A DNA stretch of 64,000 nucleotides from Marinobacter sp. NP-4(2019) (GTDB lineage: Bacteria; Pseudomonadota; Gammaproteobacteria; Pseudomonadales; Oleiphilaceae). Below, piece by piece: positions 50,714 to 58,899 of the stretch. The position numbers were made by a program, and so were the translations under genes. Positions within the stretch are counted from its first letter, which is position 1. Every line of letters begins with the position of its first letter. Location of the stretch: positions 1,302,001 to 1,366,000 of the forward strand of contig NZ_CP034142.1 in the NCBI RefSeq assembly GCF_003994855.1, in the 5' to 3' direction. The notes under the pieces were generated by a model, which worked only from the letters and a program-made list of their open reading frames with translations, had not been told where the DNA came from and did no database searches.

Positions 50714-50769
50714 TTGTGGCCAGACGGGAATTACACCCGGTTGGTACCCTTATATGGAGGATAGATGCA

Positions 50770-51249
50770 ATGGCTGCCAATACAATGGTCACTGCAACGG
50801 CCCTGGCTCTCAGCATGGGCGTGAGTTCCGCTGTGATGGCGGAAACACCCTACATGGGAGACGGGCACATAATGATTACACCGGATGAACTGAAGTGGGG
50901 GCCCGTGGGCTCCATGGCCGCGGGCGCCCAGATTGCGGTATTGGAGGGTGATCTGGGAACCGGGGAACCCTTCACCATAAGGTTGAAACTACCCGCGGAC
51001 TACGAGATTGCGCCCCACATCCATCCGGCTTATGAACGGGTCACGGTATTATCCGGGACCATCTACTTTGCCCATGGTGAGGAATTCGATCGCGCCAGCG
51101 CCAGGGAATTGCCCGAAGGCAGTCTGGCGATCATGTCTCCCGGGGATCCGATGTACGGCTATACCGAGGGAGAGGCGGTCATCCAGCTCCACGGAACCGG
51201 ACCCTGGGGCATTGAATACCTGAATCCCGAAGACGATCCCCGTCAATGA
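50770..51249 (+). CDS. Exported cupin domain protein
   Basis: A 159-residue protein with a signal peptide (MVTATALALSMGVSSAVMAE) and a single cupin barrel: APHIHPAYERVTVLSGTIYFAHGEE is motif 1 (two His and a Glu), and AIMSPGDPMYGYTEGEAVIQLHGTGPW is motif 2 with the last His. A periplasmic metal-binding role is likely; the partner is unknown. GGAGG precedes the ATG at 50770. An ECF-type promoter lies upstream, so it is probably a main target of the divergent sigma factor. Confidence 0.88.
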   Translation: MAANTMVTATALALSMGVSSAVMAETPYMGDGHIMITPDELKWGPVGSMAAGAQIAVLEGDLGTGEPFTIRLKLPADYEIAPHIHPAYERVTVLSGTIYFAHGEEFDRASARELPEGSLAIMSPGDPMYGYTEGEAVIQLHGTGPWGIEYLNPEDDPRQ

Positions 51250-51285
51250 TGAACGACAACAGCAGGGTGGGGAAGGGCGTAGCGG

Positions 51286-52161
51286 CTATCGGTTAAGCGG
51301 GCTGGCGGACTGGATGGCCGTGGTCAGGCGGTCCATAACGCCGCCGCCATGGCGCCAGAAATGCCAGTAGAGCCGCACTTCCAGGGATTGGCCGGGGGCG
51401 ATGCTGACCAGCTGTCCCCTGTCCAGTTCCTGTTGTACTTGCGCCTGGGGGATCATGCCGTACCCCATCCCCGCCAGGGCCAGCTTCACGAAGCCCTCCG
51501 AGGATGGGCAAAGATGGTGAGGAACCGGGCCGTGATAGCCACATTGGGCGAGGAAACGGTGCTGGAGCTGGTCGTTGGGGCCGAACACTATGGCCGGGGC
51601 GGTTTCAAGGTTGGCTGCGGTAAAGCCGCTGAAGAAATATCGCTGAACGTAGGCCGGTGTTGCCAGTGGCAGGTAGTTCATCGTGCCGACAGGCACGCAA
51701 CGGGCGCCGGCGACCGGTTGTGGGCTGCTGCACAGGCAGGCAGCGACATCGCCTTCCCGCATGCGGCGCAGGCCGATGTCTTGGTCCTCGATCACCATAT
51801 CCAGCAGCAGGGCTTCCTTCGCACAGAATTCGCCGATGGCGGCGGCCCACCAGGTTGCGAGGCTGTCCGCGTTCAGCGCAATACGAAGTCTTGCTGTTGG
51901 CTCGGAGAGCGCCGGAATGGAACCGGCCAGATCCCGTTCCAGCAGTTGCACCTGTTGGACATGGTTCAGCAACCTCTGACCCGCCGGCGTGGCCTTGATC
52001 ACCGGGCTACGAATCAGAACCGGCTGGCCCAGTCGGATTTCCAGTGTGCGCAGCCGCTGGGAAACCGCTGACTGACTGATTCCGAGGGCCGCACCAGCGC
52101 GTTCAAATCCACCACATTCGATAACTGTGGCGAGGGCTTCCAGCAATTTGTAATCAATCAT
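51286..52161 (-). CDS. argP: LysR family regulator ArgP
   Basis: A 291-residue LysR regulator matching ArgP/IciA: MIDYKLLEALATVIECGGFERAGAALGISQSAVSQRLRTLE at the start, the IRLGQPVLIRSP segment after the recognition helix, and a C-terminal effector domain that in E. coli binds arginine and lysine. It is divergent from the argO-like exporter gene 88 bp away, the same layout as argP-argO. It is expected to activate the exporter when arginine is plentiful. The ATG at 52161 matches the family start. Confidence 0.92.
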   Translation of the reverse strand: MIDYKLLEALATVIECGGFERAGAALGISQSAVSQRLRTLEIRLGQPVLIRSPVIKATPAGQRLLNHVQQVQLLERDLAGSIPALSEPTARLRIALNADSLATWWAAAIGEFCAKEALLLDMVIEDQDIGLRRMREGDVAACLCSSPQPVAGARCVPVGTMNYLPLATPAYVQRYFFSGFTAANLETAPAIVFGPNDQLQHRFLAQCGYHGPVPHHLCPSSEGFVKLALAGMGYGMIPQAQVQQELDRGQLVSIAPGQSLEVRLYWHFWRHGGGVMDRLTTAIQSASPLNR

Positions 52162-52249
52162 AAGAAAAACTGATGCAGCATTACGAATATGAATTTCCAG
52201 TATAGCGGTAAGCCGGTAATCTTGCGCCATTGGATGAGGAGATTCACTA

Positions 52250-52858
52250 GTGCTGGAGAGTTATCTGACCGGTTTGGTCGTGTGCGGCGGCATCATCGTT
52301 GCGATCGGTGCCCAGAATGCCTATGTGCTGAGCCAGGCGATCCGCAGGGAGCACCATTGGTGGTCGGCCGGGTTGTGCATGGCGGCGGATGTCACCCTGT
52401 TTACCCTGGGCATGTTCGGGGTCAGTGCTGCGCTGATGGCGATGCCCCAGGCTTTGGAGATTCTGCGTTGGCTGGGGGTGGTGTTCCTCGGCTGGCTGGC
52501 GGTACAGGCATTCGTTCGCGCTGGTCGGGGCAGGGAGGCGCTGGAAGCGGGGGAAGTAACGAAAAGAAGCCTGAAGGGCGTGCTGTTCACCACGCTGGCG
52601 GTGACCCTGCTGAACCCCCAGGTGTATCTCGATACCCTGCTGCTGATACCGGCGGTCGGGGCCCAGCAGCAGGACACCGCCACCTTTGTTGCTGGCGCCA
52701 GCAGTGCATCGATTCTCTGGTTCGGATTGCTGGCCTGGAGCGGATCGGCGTTGGCGCCGATTCTGTCGCGGCCACTGGCCTGGCGCGTAATTGATGGTGT
52801 TATTGGCCTGATGATGGCGGGTATTGCGTTGCACCTGGCCTTTAATGGTGGCCTGTAG
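52250..52858 (+). CDS. argO: LysE/ArgO family amino-acid exporter
   Basis: A 202-residue inner-membrane exporter with about five to six helices and the LysE/ArgO signature GGIIVAIGAQNAYVLSQAIRREH. TLLNPQVYLDTLLLIPAVG is also typical. The GTG start lies nine bases after GAGGAG. It exports arginine (or lysine) and is controlled by the divergent ArgP regulator. The stop is 16 bp from the end of the convergent barrel-protein gene. Confidence 0.92.
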   Translation: MLESYLTGLVVCGGIIVAIGAQNAYVLSQAIRREHHWWSAGLCMAADVTLFTLGMFGVSAALMAMPQALEILRWLGVVFLGWLAVQAFVRAGRGREALEAGEVTKRSLKGVLFTTLAVTLLNPQVYLDTLLLIPAVGAQQQDTATFVAGASSASILWFGLLAWSGSALAPILSRPLAWRVIDGVIGLMMAGIALHLAFNGGL

Positions 52859-52873
52859 ACTCTGACGCGACGG

Positions 52874-53500
52874 TCAGAATCGGAAAGCCAGCCCGGCACC
52901 TGCCTCAACCTGCAGATACCCGCTGCTCTCAAACCGGACGTTGCAGCCGCCGGAGCAGAATACCGAGCCGCCGCTGTCGAGTACGGTGTAGATGCCACGC
53001 AGGTCCAGCCGCAGCAGTAGCTGTTCGGTCAACGGAAACTTGTAACCGCCGCCCAGTGTCAATGATGCCCGATGGTGGGTGTCCAGGCCGGAGGGTTTGG
53101 GGTCGAGCCGGGTCACGCCTGCAACACCTGAAATGAAACCGCCAGTGGTCTTGCCGCCGGGGAAATACAGTCCGCCGAATTGCAACTGGTAGAGGGTGAT
53201 ATCCACCCGGTCACGGGGCGGCGACAATAATCCTTGCGGGATGTCGGCCGTGGTTTCCTGCCTGCCCAGGTACAGTTCCAGCTGCTTGCCCGGTTCCTGC
53301 AGGTCGATGTTCACCAGTAGGCCCTGGCTTACGGTGTCATCCAGCTTCACCCGGCTTTCGGAGTCGTCGGCGTCGTTTCTGGTGTCGAATTCTCCTCCCA
53401 TGCGGAACCCCGCAAACGGAGTGACCTCCACCTCCGCCGTAGCCGGCATCGCCAATGAAAAAATGGCCAGATAACGACAAAGGGATCGTGTGAATGTCAT
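52874..53500 (-). CDS. Putative outer-membrane beta-barrel protein
   Basis: A 208-residue exported protein. The signal peptide ends SLAMPATAEVEV. The rest alternates polar and hydrophobic residues in strands (VTPFAGFRMGGEFD, QLQFGGLYFPGG, ASLTLGGGYKFPLTEQLLLRLDLRGIYT) and ends in a C-terminal Phe (AGAGLAFRF), the BAM targeting signal. About eight strands are plausible. Two Cys in SVFCSGGCNVRF may form a disulfide. No named family is recognised. The NlpC lipoprotein gene lies upstream by 18 bp. Confidence 0.75.
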   Translation of the reverse strand: MTFTRSLCRYLAIFSLAMPATAEVEVTPFAGFRMGGEFDTRNDADDSESRVKLDDTVSQGLLVNIDLQEPGKQLELYLGRQETTADIPQGLLSPPRDRVDITLYQLQFGGLYFPGGKTTGGFISGVAGVTRLDPKPSGLDTHHRASLTLGGGYKFPLTEQLLLRLDLRGIYTVLDSGGSVFCSGGCNVRFESSGYLQVEAGAGLAFRF

Positions 53501-53518
53501 GGGCTCGGTACTCCAGCG

Positions 53519-54019
53519 TCAGTCAAAGCGTCGGGCCTGGGTAAATCGACCTTTCCAGTAGTAACCGTTCATCGACGACTGGGTTACGCCAATCGACGTG
53601 GAGGCATGGATAAAGCGATCTTCACCCATGTAAATGCCAGCGTGTTGCTCCTTGCCGCCAATGCGGAAAAAGACGAGATCGCCAGGCTCTATATCTGCGG
53701 GGGGGACTGCGTCGCCACTGGCCAGCATCTGTGAGGTGGTCCTGGGAAGCTGTTTTTCCAGCCCCTCCTGATAGGCGGTCAGGATGAAACCGGAACAGTC
53801 GAAGCCGCTGGAGGAGGTGCCGCCGTACTGATAGGGCGTGCCCCGGTAGCGCTCGAACACCTGCCAGAGTTTTTGCGCTTTTCCCGGCTCCTGTGCCGCA
53901 GCCGTCGGCGAGGAGAGGGGCACGTCACTCCTTCCAGGCAAGCTCTGATGGCTGGCACACCCGCCCAGGGCAAGGGCTGATATGACCAGGATAAGGATAT
54001 ATCGAACTGATGTGTGCAT
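53519..54019 (-). CDS. NlpC/P60 family lipoprotein endopeptidase
   Basis: A 166-residue lipoprotein (lipobox SALALGGC) with an NlpC/P60 domain: catalytic Cys in SSGFDCSGFILTAYQ, His in HAGIYMGEDRFIHAS and a third polar residue after it. Similar to MepS/NlpC, which cleave peptidoglycan cross-bridges at the outer membrane. The ATG at 54019 gives the signal peptide; the earlier start is rejected. It is followed by the beta-barrel gene. Confidence 0.9.
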   Translation of the reverse strand: MHTSVRYILILVISALALGGCASHQSLPGRSDVPLSSPTAAAQEPGKAQKLWQVFERYRGTPYQYGGTSSSGFDCSGFILTAYQEGLEKQLPRTTSQMLASGDAVPPADIEPGDLVFFRIGGKEQHAGIYMGEDRFIHASTSIGVTQSSMNGYYWKGRFTQARRFD

Positions 54020-54106
54020 ATTGAAACCCAGACCGCCTATTCTGTGTTCCAACTGTATTATTCCTTCGAACGGATGTCAGGTTACGGTTTGGCGTGCTGT
54101 GCCGGA

Positions 54107-54487
54107 TCAGTGGGTGGCGTCACCCCCGGGGGCGGACAAAGTCCCCGAAGCCGGCTTCTTCTTCAGGATCCGGTCGGCATCCAGGGAAGCAATGGGCACG
54201 CGGGTATCCCTCGGAACATCACCGGTTAGCTGTAGTTCCAGGTAACGCATCGCACAGACCCGCAGGAACGACGTGAAATTCCCCAGGTCATGCCCGGCAT
54301 CAATGGATTCATGATAAAGGCGGGTGATCATCTGCGGCAGGTTCATGCCGTCGCGCTCGGCCAGTTCGGCGAGGACATGCCAGAAGGCATTCTCCATGCG
54401 AACGCTGGTCACCATGCCGTCGATGCGAAGGGAATGTGTTTTGCTGACCCATAGCTCCGGGTCGGCATTGATGAAGAGCTTGCACAT
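54107..54487 (-). CDS. Ribbon-helix-helix domain protein (RHH_4)
   Basis: A 126-residue protein with an RHH_4-type core SLRIDGMVTSVRMENAFWHVLAELAERDGMNLPQMITRLYH near residues 20-60, a DNA-binding fold often linked to arylsulfate sulfotransferase or regulatory loci. The basic tail (ADRILKKKPASG) may add contacts. It stands alone between the PfpI gene and the NlpC gene on the same strand. Target unknown. Confidence 0.82.
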   Translation of the reverse strand: MCKLFINADPELWVSKTHSLRIDGMVTSVRMENAFWHVLAELAERDGMNLPQMITRLYHESIDAGHDLGNFTSFLRVCAMRYLELQLTGDVPRDTRVPIASLDADRILKKKPASGTLSAPGGDATH

Positions 54488-54509
54488 GGTGCTCTCCCAA
54501 GTTCTGAGT

Positions 54510-54534
54510 TCAGGGGCCGGAATCCGACCCCTGA
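54510..54534 (-). other. Hairpin 3' of the PfpI gene
   Basis: TCAGGGG, CCGGA, A, TCCGA, CCCCTGA: 11 of 12 pairs, five bases past the PfpI stop on the minus strand. No T run follows, so it is at best a Rho-dependent stop or a stability hairpin. Confidence 0.4.
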
Positions 54535-54538
54535 GGGT

Positions 54539-55108
54539 TTAGTGGTCCAGCAGTTTGAAAAACTGTGCCAGCCAGGCCGGGTGGGCGGGCCAGGCGGGCG
54601 CTGTTACCAGATTAGCATCGGTCACGGCCTGATCAACCTCGATGCTGGCAAAATGGCCTCCCGCCAGTTCCACTTCCGGCTGGCAGGCGGGATAGGCGGA
54701 ACATTGGCGGCCTTCCAGAACCCCCGCTGCCGCCAGCAGTTGGGCGCCGTGGCAGATGGCGGCGACCGGTTTTCCGGCATCGAAGAAGTGGCGCACCAGA
54801 TTCTTCACATCCTCATTCAGTCGCAGATATTCCGGAGCGCGTCCACCGGGAACCACCAGTGCGTCGTAATCCGCCGGGTTAATGCCGTCGAAATCCGCGT
54901 TCAGGGCAAAACGATGGCCGGGTTTCTCCGTGTAGGTCTGGTCGCCCTCGAAATCGTGGATGGCGGTGGCAACGGTATCACCTGCTTTCTTGTCCGGACA
55001 GACGGCATGAACCGTGTGGCCGACCGCCTGCAGTGCCTGGAAAGGCACCATGGTTTCGTAATCTTCGGTGAAATCACCGGTAATCATCAGAACCTTCTTC
55101 CCGCTCAT
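54539..55108 (-). CDS. DJ-1/PfpI family protein
   Basis: A 189-residue DJ-1/PfpI domain protein. The nucleophile elbow is AAICHGAQLLAAAGVL near residue 118, with the preceding DALVVPGGRAPEYLRLN strand. Start KKVLMITGDFTEDYETMVPFQAL is typical of the YhbO/ThiJ/PfpI group involved in glyoxal and oxidative-stress repair. It is cytoplasmic. GGAGACAG lies before the ATG. A hairpin follows the stop. Confidence 0.9.
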   Translation of the reverse strand: MSGKKVLMITGDFTEDYETMVPFQALQAVGHTVHAVCPDKKAGDTVATAIHDFEGDQTYTEKPGHRFALNADFDGINPADYDALVVPGGRAPEYLRLNEDVKNLVRHFFDAGKPVAAICHGAQLLAAAGVLEGRQCSAYPACQPEVELAGGHFASIEVDQAVTDANLVTAPAWPAHPAWLAQFFKLLDH

Positions 55109-55307
55109 GGCTGTCTCCTTGTCATTGTCGTGCCAGGTCAGGAAACAGTAGCAGCGGGGTGTCGTGAGTGGGTATTAACGGGATACTACAGGCTTCTATC
55201 TTATGCGGGTTGTTGGTCCCGTCGGTCCTGGCGGGCTATGCTTTAAATGGTGCCGGTGTTTTTTTGCGGGGCCGTACGTACTGACAGGTCACAGAAGGAG
55301 GCGGGCG

Positions 55308-55625
55308 TTGCAGATAGCCTACAGGGCCCGGGATATTACCGAGGCACACATTGTAGCCGGCCTGCTTGAAGCCAACGGAATCGAAACCTACGTTGGCGGC
55401 CACTACCTGCAGGGGGCGATGGGAGAAATCGGCGCCGCCGGGTTCAGCAATGTTCATGTGGAAGACGAAGACCTGTACCGGGCACGGCAACTGGTTGCCG
55501 AATACGAATCCACAGGCCACGGATACGTCGCGGCCGAGGATGACGACGACCGCCCGGACTTTTACGCACGCTGGTTTCTTCTGGTGTTGGCCGTTCTTGG
55601 ATTGTTGTTGTTCAGTCTTTACTAG
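55308..55625 (+). CDS. DUF2007 domain protein with C-terminal membrane helix
   Basis: A 105-residue protein beginning at a TTG four bases after GGAGGCGGGCG, a strong ribosome site. The first 65 residues form a DUF2007 (putative signal transducing) domain: LQIAYRARDITEAHIVAGLLEANGIETYV and GAAGFSNVHVEDEDLYRARQLVAEY. An acidic linker leads to a single C-terminal helix (WFLLVLAVLGLLLFSLY), so it is tail-anchored. In the published family it may bind PII-like partners, but function is not known here. Confidence 0.8.
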   Translation: MQIAYRARDITEAHIVAGLLEANGIETYVGGHYLQGAMGEIGAAGFSNVHVEDEDLYRARQLVAEYESTGHGYVAAEDDDDRPDFYARWFLLVLAVLGLLLFSLY

Positions 55626-55699
55626 GAATTTAATTTCCCCGCAAACTGATCCATGGGCTAAAATAGATCGTACACGAGGTAATCGTTAGCGAGTTAATT

Positions 55700-56185
55700 A
55701 TGAAAGAACGGACATCAACACAGTCATGCGAACCGGCGAATGAGCTATTGAAGCTGGACCGGCAGATGTGCTTCGCCCTGTATTCCACCTCGCTGGCCAT
55801 GACCAAATTGTATAAACCGGTGCTGTCTGACATCGGCCTGACCTATCCCCAATACCTGGTGATGCTGGTGCTTTGGGAGCAGGACGGCATCACGGTATCG
55901 GCGCTGAAAGAGCGCCTTTACCTTGATTACGGCACTCTGACGCCATTGATCAAGCGTCTGGAAAAGCAGGAACTGCTGACCCGCACCCGGCCACCGGAAG
56001 ATGAGCGGCAGGTGCTGATCCATCTCACGACCAGGGGCCACAGCCTGAGGGAGAGGGCGCAACCGGTACCCATGCATGTGGCCGAGGCATCCGGCTGCTC
56101 CCGTACCGAACTGGAGGATCTGAAGAGCCAGCTCAACGCACTCAGGCAACGATTGCACAGTCATCTTGAATCCGGACCAATCTGA
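55700..56185 (+). CDS. ohrR: MarR family regulator OhrR
   Basis: A 161-residue MarR-type repressor. C24 in RQMCFALYSTSLAM is the peroxide-sensing Cys of the OhrR class; VSALKERLYLDYGTLTPLIKRLEKQELLTRTRPPEDERQ is the winged helix. It is followed by ohr 57 bp downstream. An imperfect dyad (TAATCG, TTAG, CGAGTTA) just before the ATG could be its operator; its usual target carries TACAAT-like arms, so this is tentative. Organic peroxide oxidises C24 and releases the DNA. Confidence 0.93.
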   Translation: MKERTSTQSCEPANELLKLDRQMCFALYSTSLAMTKLYKPVLSDIGLTYPQYLVMLVLWEQDGITVSALKERLYLDYGTLTPLIKRLEKQELLTRTRPPEDERQVLIHLTTRGHSLRERAQPVPMHVAEASGCSRTELEDLKSQLNALRQRLHSHLESGPI

Positions 56186-56242
56186 AGCCGCTCATCCGGA
56201 GTGGTATCTCGGAAGTCCACCCACAGCGAAAAGGAGAACACC

Positions 56243-56671
56243 ATGTCTATTGAACAAGTCGCATACCGCGCCTACGCAGAAGCAACCGGTGGCCGCGACG
56301 GCCGCGCCATTTCATCCGATGGCATCCTGGATGTGGAGCTGGCAACGCCGAAGGAGCTGGGCGGCGCTGGTGGCAAGGGTACCAACCCGGAGCAATTGTT
56401 TGCTGCCGGCTACTCCGCCTGCTTTATTGGAGCCATGAAATTTGTGGCTGGCCGTGACAAGCTCAAAATGCCGGAAGATGCCTCCATTGAGGGTGTTGTC
56501 GGTATTGGCCAGATTCCGGGTGGCTTCGGTATTGAAGTCGAATTGCGTATCAGTCTGCCTGGCATGGACGATGCCGAGGCAAAACAGCTGATCGACGAGG
56601 CCCACAAAGTATGCCCGTACTCCAATGCCACTCGTGGCAACATCGACGTAACGCTCAACCGGGTTGCCTGA
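56243..56671 (+). CDS. ohr: Organic hydroperoxide resistance protein Ohr
   Basis: A 142-residue Ohr. The two redox cysteines are C60 in LFAAGYSACFIGAMKF and C124 in HKVCPYSNATRGNIDV, with the conserved GGKGTNPEQLFA segment before the first. It reduces organic and fatty-acid peroxides, likely using lipoylated proteins. GGAG precedes the ATG at 56243. It is downstream of ohrR and is expected to be induced by organic peroxide. Confidence 0.95.
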   Translation: MSIEQVAYRAYAEATGGRDGRAISSDGILDVELATPKELGGAGGKGTNPEQLFAAGYSACFIGAMKFVAGRDKLKMPEDASIEGVVGIGQIPGGFGIEVELRISLPGMDDAEAKQLIDEAHKVCPYSNATRGNIDVTLNRVA

Positions 56672-56681
56672 GCCACTGACC

Positions 56682-57224
56682 ATGCACCGGTTGTTTTTCG
56701 GGCTGGACATCCCGGCTGATATCAAACAGCGGTTGCTCGGGGTAAATGCGCCGGTATCCGGCGCCAAATGGCAAAGCCCCGAGCAGTTGCACATCACCTT
56801 GCTGTTCCTTGGAAATGTTGAGCACGGCCGGATTGCGGGTCTGTGTGAGGCCGCCAGGGATCTCCCGGTGGAAGCCTTTGAGCTTGATGTCGCCGGTCTC
56901 GGCTGCTTCGGCCAGCCCCGGAGCCCGAGGAACCTCTGGGCGGGTGTGCAGCCGCCGGAACCCGTTGCGGCACTGCATGACGTCCTCCGGGTCCGAATGG
57001 GATATCTCGGGTTTGCACCCGAAACCCGGGTATTTCATCCTCATATCACCCTGGCGAGATTCAAAAAACAGCGCGGTTCGGTGGCGCAGTTACTGGAGGA
57101 TTATGACAACGCGGCTTTCGGGCATTTTGCCGTTTCCGATATTGCTCTGTTTGAAAGTAACCAAGCGTCCCGAGGTTCTGTCTACACAGTCATCGAGCGC
57201 TTTCCGTTGCCGGGCCCGCGCTGA
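56682..57224 (+). CDS. thpR: RNA 2',3'-cyclic phosphodiesterase (2'-5' RNA ligase family)
   Basis: A 180-residue two-His phosphoesterase. The HxT motifs are LHITLLFLGNV near residue 45 and HPHITLARFKKQ near 125, matching ThpR/LigT, which opens 2',3'-cyclic phosphates and can join tRNA halves in vitro. The ATG at 56682 is used; the next upstream start gives a tail overlapping ohr's stop. Confidence 0.92.
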   Translation: MHRLFFGLDIPADIKQRLLGVNAPVSGAKWQSPEQLHITLLFLGNVEHGRIAGLCEAARDLPVEAFELDVAGLGCFGQPRSPRNLWAGVQPPEPVAALHDVLRVRMGYLGFAPETRVFHPHITLARFKKQRGSVAQLLEDYDNAAFGHFAVSDIALFESNQASRGSVYTVIERFPLPGPR

Positions 57225-57296
57225 TCGATTTCCCTTGACGGAATGGCATCCGGCCACCAAAGATGAAGGCAAATCAACGCCTTTTTCGAGGTGTCT

Positions 57297-58865
57297 ATGT
57301 GCCCGCCGTTTTCCGATCCTGACCTGCGTCTGTATGTCCGCAACGCCACACTGGCGGATATTCCCGGCATCATCGAGCTCAGCCGTCGTGTCTATGAAGG
57401 CACCGGCATGTACGGCTACACCAAGGGGCCGCTGACCGGGCAGATCAACACCTTCCCCGATGGCCAGTTCGTCGCCATGCTGGGCGATACCGTGGTGGGC
57501 TACTGCGCTACTTTCCGTATTGCCGGGGAAGTGGCCCTGGCGCCCCATGACTGGACCTCCATTACCGGCAATGGATACGCTTCCCGGCACGACCCGGAAG
57601 GTGACTGGCTGTATGGCATGGAAGTATGCGTGGACCCTGAGTGCCGCGGATATCGCATCGGCGAGCGGCTGTATAACGAGCGCAAGCAGTTATGCCAGAC
57701 ACTGAACCTACAGGGTGTGGTGTTTGCCGGGCGCCTGCCCAGCCTGCGACAGCGTCTGAAAAAGTTTGGTTCTGTTGAGGCGTACGTTGAAGCCATCAAG
57801 AGCAAGGAGCAGAAGGACCCGGTGCTGTCCTTTCAGTTGCACCAGGGCTTCGAGGTACACGGCATCATTCCCCATTACCTGGACGCCGACCACGACTCCA
57901 TGGGGTATGGCATCCACCTGGTCTGGCATAACCCGAAAGTCCCCCGGAACGGCCAGAACGAACGACCCAAACGGTATGGACAACGCATGCGGGATACCGT
58001 GCGTATTGGTACAGTTCAGTATCAGCAGCGGCCCGTGGGTTCCTTTGATGAATTCAGCGAAATTGTCCGTTACTTTGTGGATGTGGTGTCCACCTACAAG
58101 GGCGACTTCGTGGTGTTTCCGGAGCTTTTCACCCTTCAGTTGCTCTCCATCGAAGCCCGCAGCGGCAGTCCGGCGGAGACCTTCGCCTCGGTCAGTCATT
58201 ACGTGGAACGCTACCGCGAACTGATGCGGGACTTGTCCCTACGCTACAACATTAATATCGTGGCCGGCTCCACGCCAGTGCGTGAGGAGGACGGCACCAT
58301 CCGCAACATGGCCCATGTGTTCCTCCGGGATGGCCAGGTCTTCACCCAGCCCAAGATTCATCCGACCCCGAACGAGGCCTACTGGTGGAACGTGCGGGGA
58401 GGTAACCGGGTCAGTGCCATTGAAACCGATTGTGGCACCATCGGTGTGCTGATCTGCTACGACGCGGAATTTCCGGAACTGACCCGTCACCTGGTGGATC
58501 AGGGCGTCTACCTCATCTTCGTACCCTTCTGCACGGACGAGCGCCAGAGCTATTTGCGGGTACGTTATTGTTGTCAGGCCCGGGCGGTGGAGAATCAGGT
58601 GTATGTGGTTTTGTCCGGAAATGTCGGTAACCTGCCCAACGTGCCGAATATGGAAATCCAGTACGGCCAGAGCTGTATTCTGACCCCCTGTGATTTCCCG
58701 TTTGCCCGGGACGGTATAGCCGCCGACACCGAACCGAACGTCGAAACCGTGGCCTTCGCGGACCTGCGACCGGAGGTGCTGGTCACCGCCCGCAACAGTG
58801 GTACCGTGAAGAACCTTCAGGATCGCCGGCACGACCTGTACAGCGTGACCTGGCGGGGTGAATAG
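57297..58865 (+). CDS. Bifunctional GNAT N-acetyltransferase / carbon-nitrogen hydrolase
   Basis: A 522-residue fusion. Residues ~10-195 form a GNAT fold (LYVRNATLADIPGIIELSRRVYEG; VCVDPECRGYRIGERLYNER is the CoA-binding R/Q-x-x-G-x-G/A motif). Residues ~235-520 form a nitrilase-type domain with E in DFVVFPELFTLQL, K in VFTQPKIHPTPNE and C in TIGVLICYDAEFPELTRHL. GAGG lies five bases before the ATG at 57297. This domain order is known in a family annotated with both activities, but substrates are not established. It may acylate and then cleave an amide, or repair damaged metabolites. Confidence 0.92.
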   Translation: MCPPFSDPDLRLYVRNATLADIPGIIELSRRVYEGTGMYGYTKGPLTGQINTFPDGQFVAMLGDTVVGYCATFRIAGEVALAPHDWTSITGNGYASRHDPEGDWLYGMEVCVDPECRGYRIGERLYNERKQLCQTLNLQGVVFAGRLPSLRQRLKKFGSVEAYVEAIKSKEQKDPVLSFQLHQGFEVHGIIPHYLDADHDSMGYGIHLVWHNPKVPRNGQNERPKRYGQRMRDTVRIGTVQYQQRPVGSFDEFSEIVRYFVDVVSTYKGDFVVFPELFTLQLLSIEARSGSPAETFASVSHYVERYRELMRDLSLRYNINIVAGSTPVREEDGTIRNMAHVFLRDGQVFTQPKIHPTPNEAYWWNVRGGNRVSAIETDCGTIGVLICYDAEFPELTRHLVDQGVYLIFVPFCTDERQSYLRVRYCCQARAVENQVYVVLSGNVGNLPNVPNMEIQYGQSCILTPCDFPFARDGIAADTEPNVETVAFADLRPEVLVTARNSGTVKNLQDRRHDLYSVTWRGE

Positions 58866-58899
58866 ACGGTGAATAGACGGAACTGACAGGAGCATTGCT

